A DNA stretch of 5,427 bases from Bacteroidota bacterium. GTDB taxonomy: Bacteria > Bacteroidota > Bacteroidia > Chitinophagales > Saprospiraceae. Position numbers and translations under genes: made by a program. The stretch spans positions 1 to 5,427 of the forward strand of contig JAGWYI010000314.1 in the NCBI GenBank assembly GCA_018969455.1, written 5' to 3'. Below, in pieces: positions 4,791-5,427 of the stretch. The notes beneath the pieces were generated by a model. The model was not told where the DNA came from, did not search any database, and worked only from the letters and a program-made list of their open reading frames with translations. How positions within the stretch are numbered: the stretch's first letter is position 1; every line of letters begins with the position of its first letter.

Positions 4791-5420
4791 TTACAGGTCA
4801 CGCAGCAATTTTATCTGGTTTCGGTACAGCAGCACCTTTTTGTCGTTTTCCAGTTTTTTCAGGAGGCGGGAAATGACCTCGCGGGAGCTGGCCAGGTCGT
4901 GTGCAATTTGTTCGTGTGACAAATTGATGAGGGAGGAACCGCTGTGTCTGGATTTTTCCTTTAAGTAGTGCACCAGGCGTTCGTCGAGTTTTTGGAACGC
5001 CAATTGGTCGATGCATTTCAGGAGTTCATTGAAGCGGGTTTGGATGGTTTTCATGATGAAGCTTTTCCAGCTGGGGTATTTCATCATCCAGGTTTCCATG
5101 TCTCGAATGGGGATGGCGAGGTATTCTACGTTGGCTTCTGCGGTGGCTTTTACTTCGCTGGGGAATTGCTGCATGCAGCAGGTGAAGGTCATGGCGCAGC
5201 TTTCGTTGGAATGGACATAATACAGCAGCAGTTCATATCCGTGTTCGTCCATTCGGGAAATTTTAAGGGTTCCGGACAGGATGATCGGGATGGAACGCAC
5301 GGTTTGGCCGTAATCGAGGATGATGTCGCCTTCTTTTGCCGAGTGCAGGGTTGCTTTTTGTTGGAGTGCCCCAATCAGTTCAGGTTCAAAAATGGCATGA
5401 AGTTGCTGGATGGCATGCAT
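4791..5420 (-). CDS. Crp/Fnr-family transcriptional regulator with C-X5-C-C cluster
   Basis: A DNA-binding regulator of 209 residues. Residues ~10-115 form the cyclic-nucleotide-binding-like beta-roll (EGDIILDYGQ at 30-39, IPIILSGTLKISR at 44-56), residues ~110-145 the long dimer helix, and ~150-209 a winged helix. The HTH reads LSHEQIAHDLASSREVISRLLKKLE (about 167-191), with Arg180-Glu181-x-x-Ser184-Arg185 as the DNA-reading face, similar to CRP and FNR. The phosphate-binding cassette of true CRP (G-E...R-x-S/T) is absent; its place holds N-E-S-C75-AMTFT-C81-C82-M. That argues against cAMP and leaves a thiol-based or metal-based signal possible. The ATG at 5420 is the first in the window, but the frame is open to the right edge (codons TAC AGC precede it), so a slightly longer N-terminus cannot be excluded. 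It is first in a same-strand run with the persulfide genes and likely controls them. Confidence 0.88.
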   Translation of the reverse strand: MHAIQQLHAIFEPELIGALQQKATLHSAKEGDIILDYGQTVRSIPIILSGTLKISRMDEHGYELLLYYVHSNESCAMTFTCCMQQFPSEVKATAEANVEYLAIPIRDMETWMMKYPSWKSFIMKTIQTRFNELLKCIDQLAFQKLDERLVHYLKEKSRHSGSSLINLSHEQIAHDLASSREVISRLLKKLENDKKVLLYRNQIKLLRDL

Positions 5421-5427
5421 GCTGTAC

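Noticed and set aside
4784..4800. TGACC-N7-GGTCA dyad over the regulator stop codon
   Set aside because: Only five base pairs, partly coding, and no T run; too weak for a terminator or operator call.
4158..4919. Long + strand open frame (253 codons) across the fusion gene 5' half and the regulator 3' end
   Set aside because: It overlaps two recognised genes and the gap between them, with no domain or signal of its own.
5167..5180. 14-bp perfect palindrome TGCTGCATGCAGCA in the regulator gene
   Set aside because: One 14-bp palindrome is roughly expected by chance in a window this size, and it is explained by the C-M-Q-Q codons.

Overview
The window reads as chromosomal DNA of a member of the Bacteroidota, possibly the Saprospiria. 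This is inferred from gene style, not from a marker gene. The signs are mostly weak or absent Shine-Dalgarno sequences, A-rich leaders, a TAnnTTTG-like promoter element, a small outer-membrane barrel ending in aromatic residues, and a Crp-type regulator beside a metallo-beta-lactamase/rhodanese fusion, an arrangement I associate with this phylum. No rRNA, tRNA, insertion sequence, phage gene or CRISPR array was seen.

Left part, + strand (1-2725): the 3' end of a GT-B fold glycosyltransferase whose start lies outside the window; a secreted beta-barrel outer-membrane protein with its own possible promoter; a 400-base non-coding stretch with two kinds of short repeat, including six near-copies of a 7-bp unit; and a P-loop kinase-like protein resembling adenylate kinase but without the Walker A lysine. 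These genes show no clear functional link.

Right part, - strand (5427-2741): a compact run of four genes, read in the order Crp/Fnr-family regulator, three-domain persulfide dioxygenase/rhodanese fusion (CstB-like layout), single-domain rhodanese, and a 59-residue lipoprotein. Gaps are 81, 26 and 23 bases. The enzymes suggest handling of sulfide-derived persulfides: the dioxygenase oxidises persulfide sulfur to sulfite, and the rhodanese domains move sulfane sulfur between thiols. The regulator has a C-X5-C-C cluster inside its sensor domain and a CRP-like recognition helix. The gap in front of the fusion gene holds a CRP-type dyad (GTGA-N6-TTAC) and an inverted repeat that could hide the ribosome binding site. 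Together these suggest a thiol- or persulfide-responsive Crp-type circuit; that is a hypothesis. The lipoprotein gene carries a perfect 13-bp inverted repeat with a 7-base loop within its signal-peptide codons, the strongest unexplained structural signal in the window.
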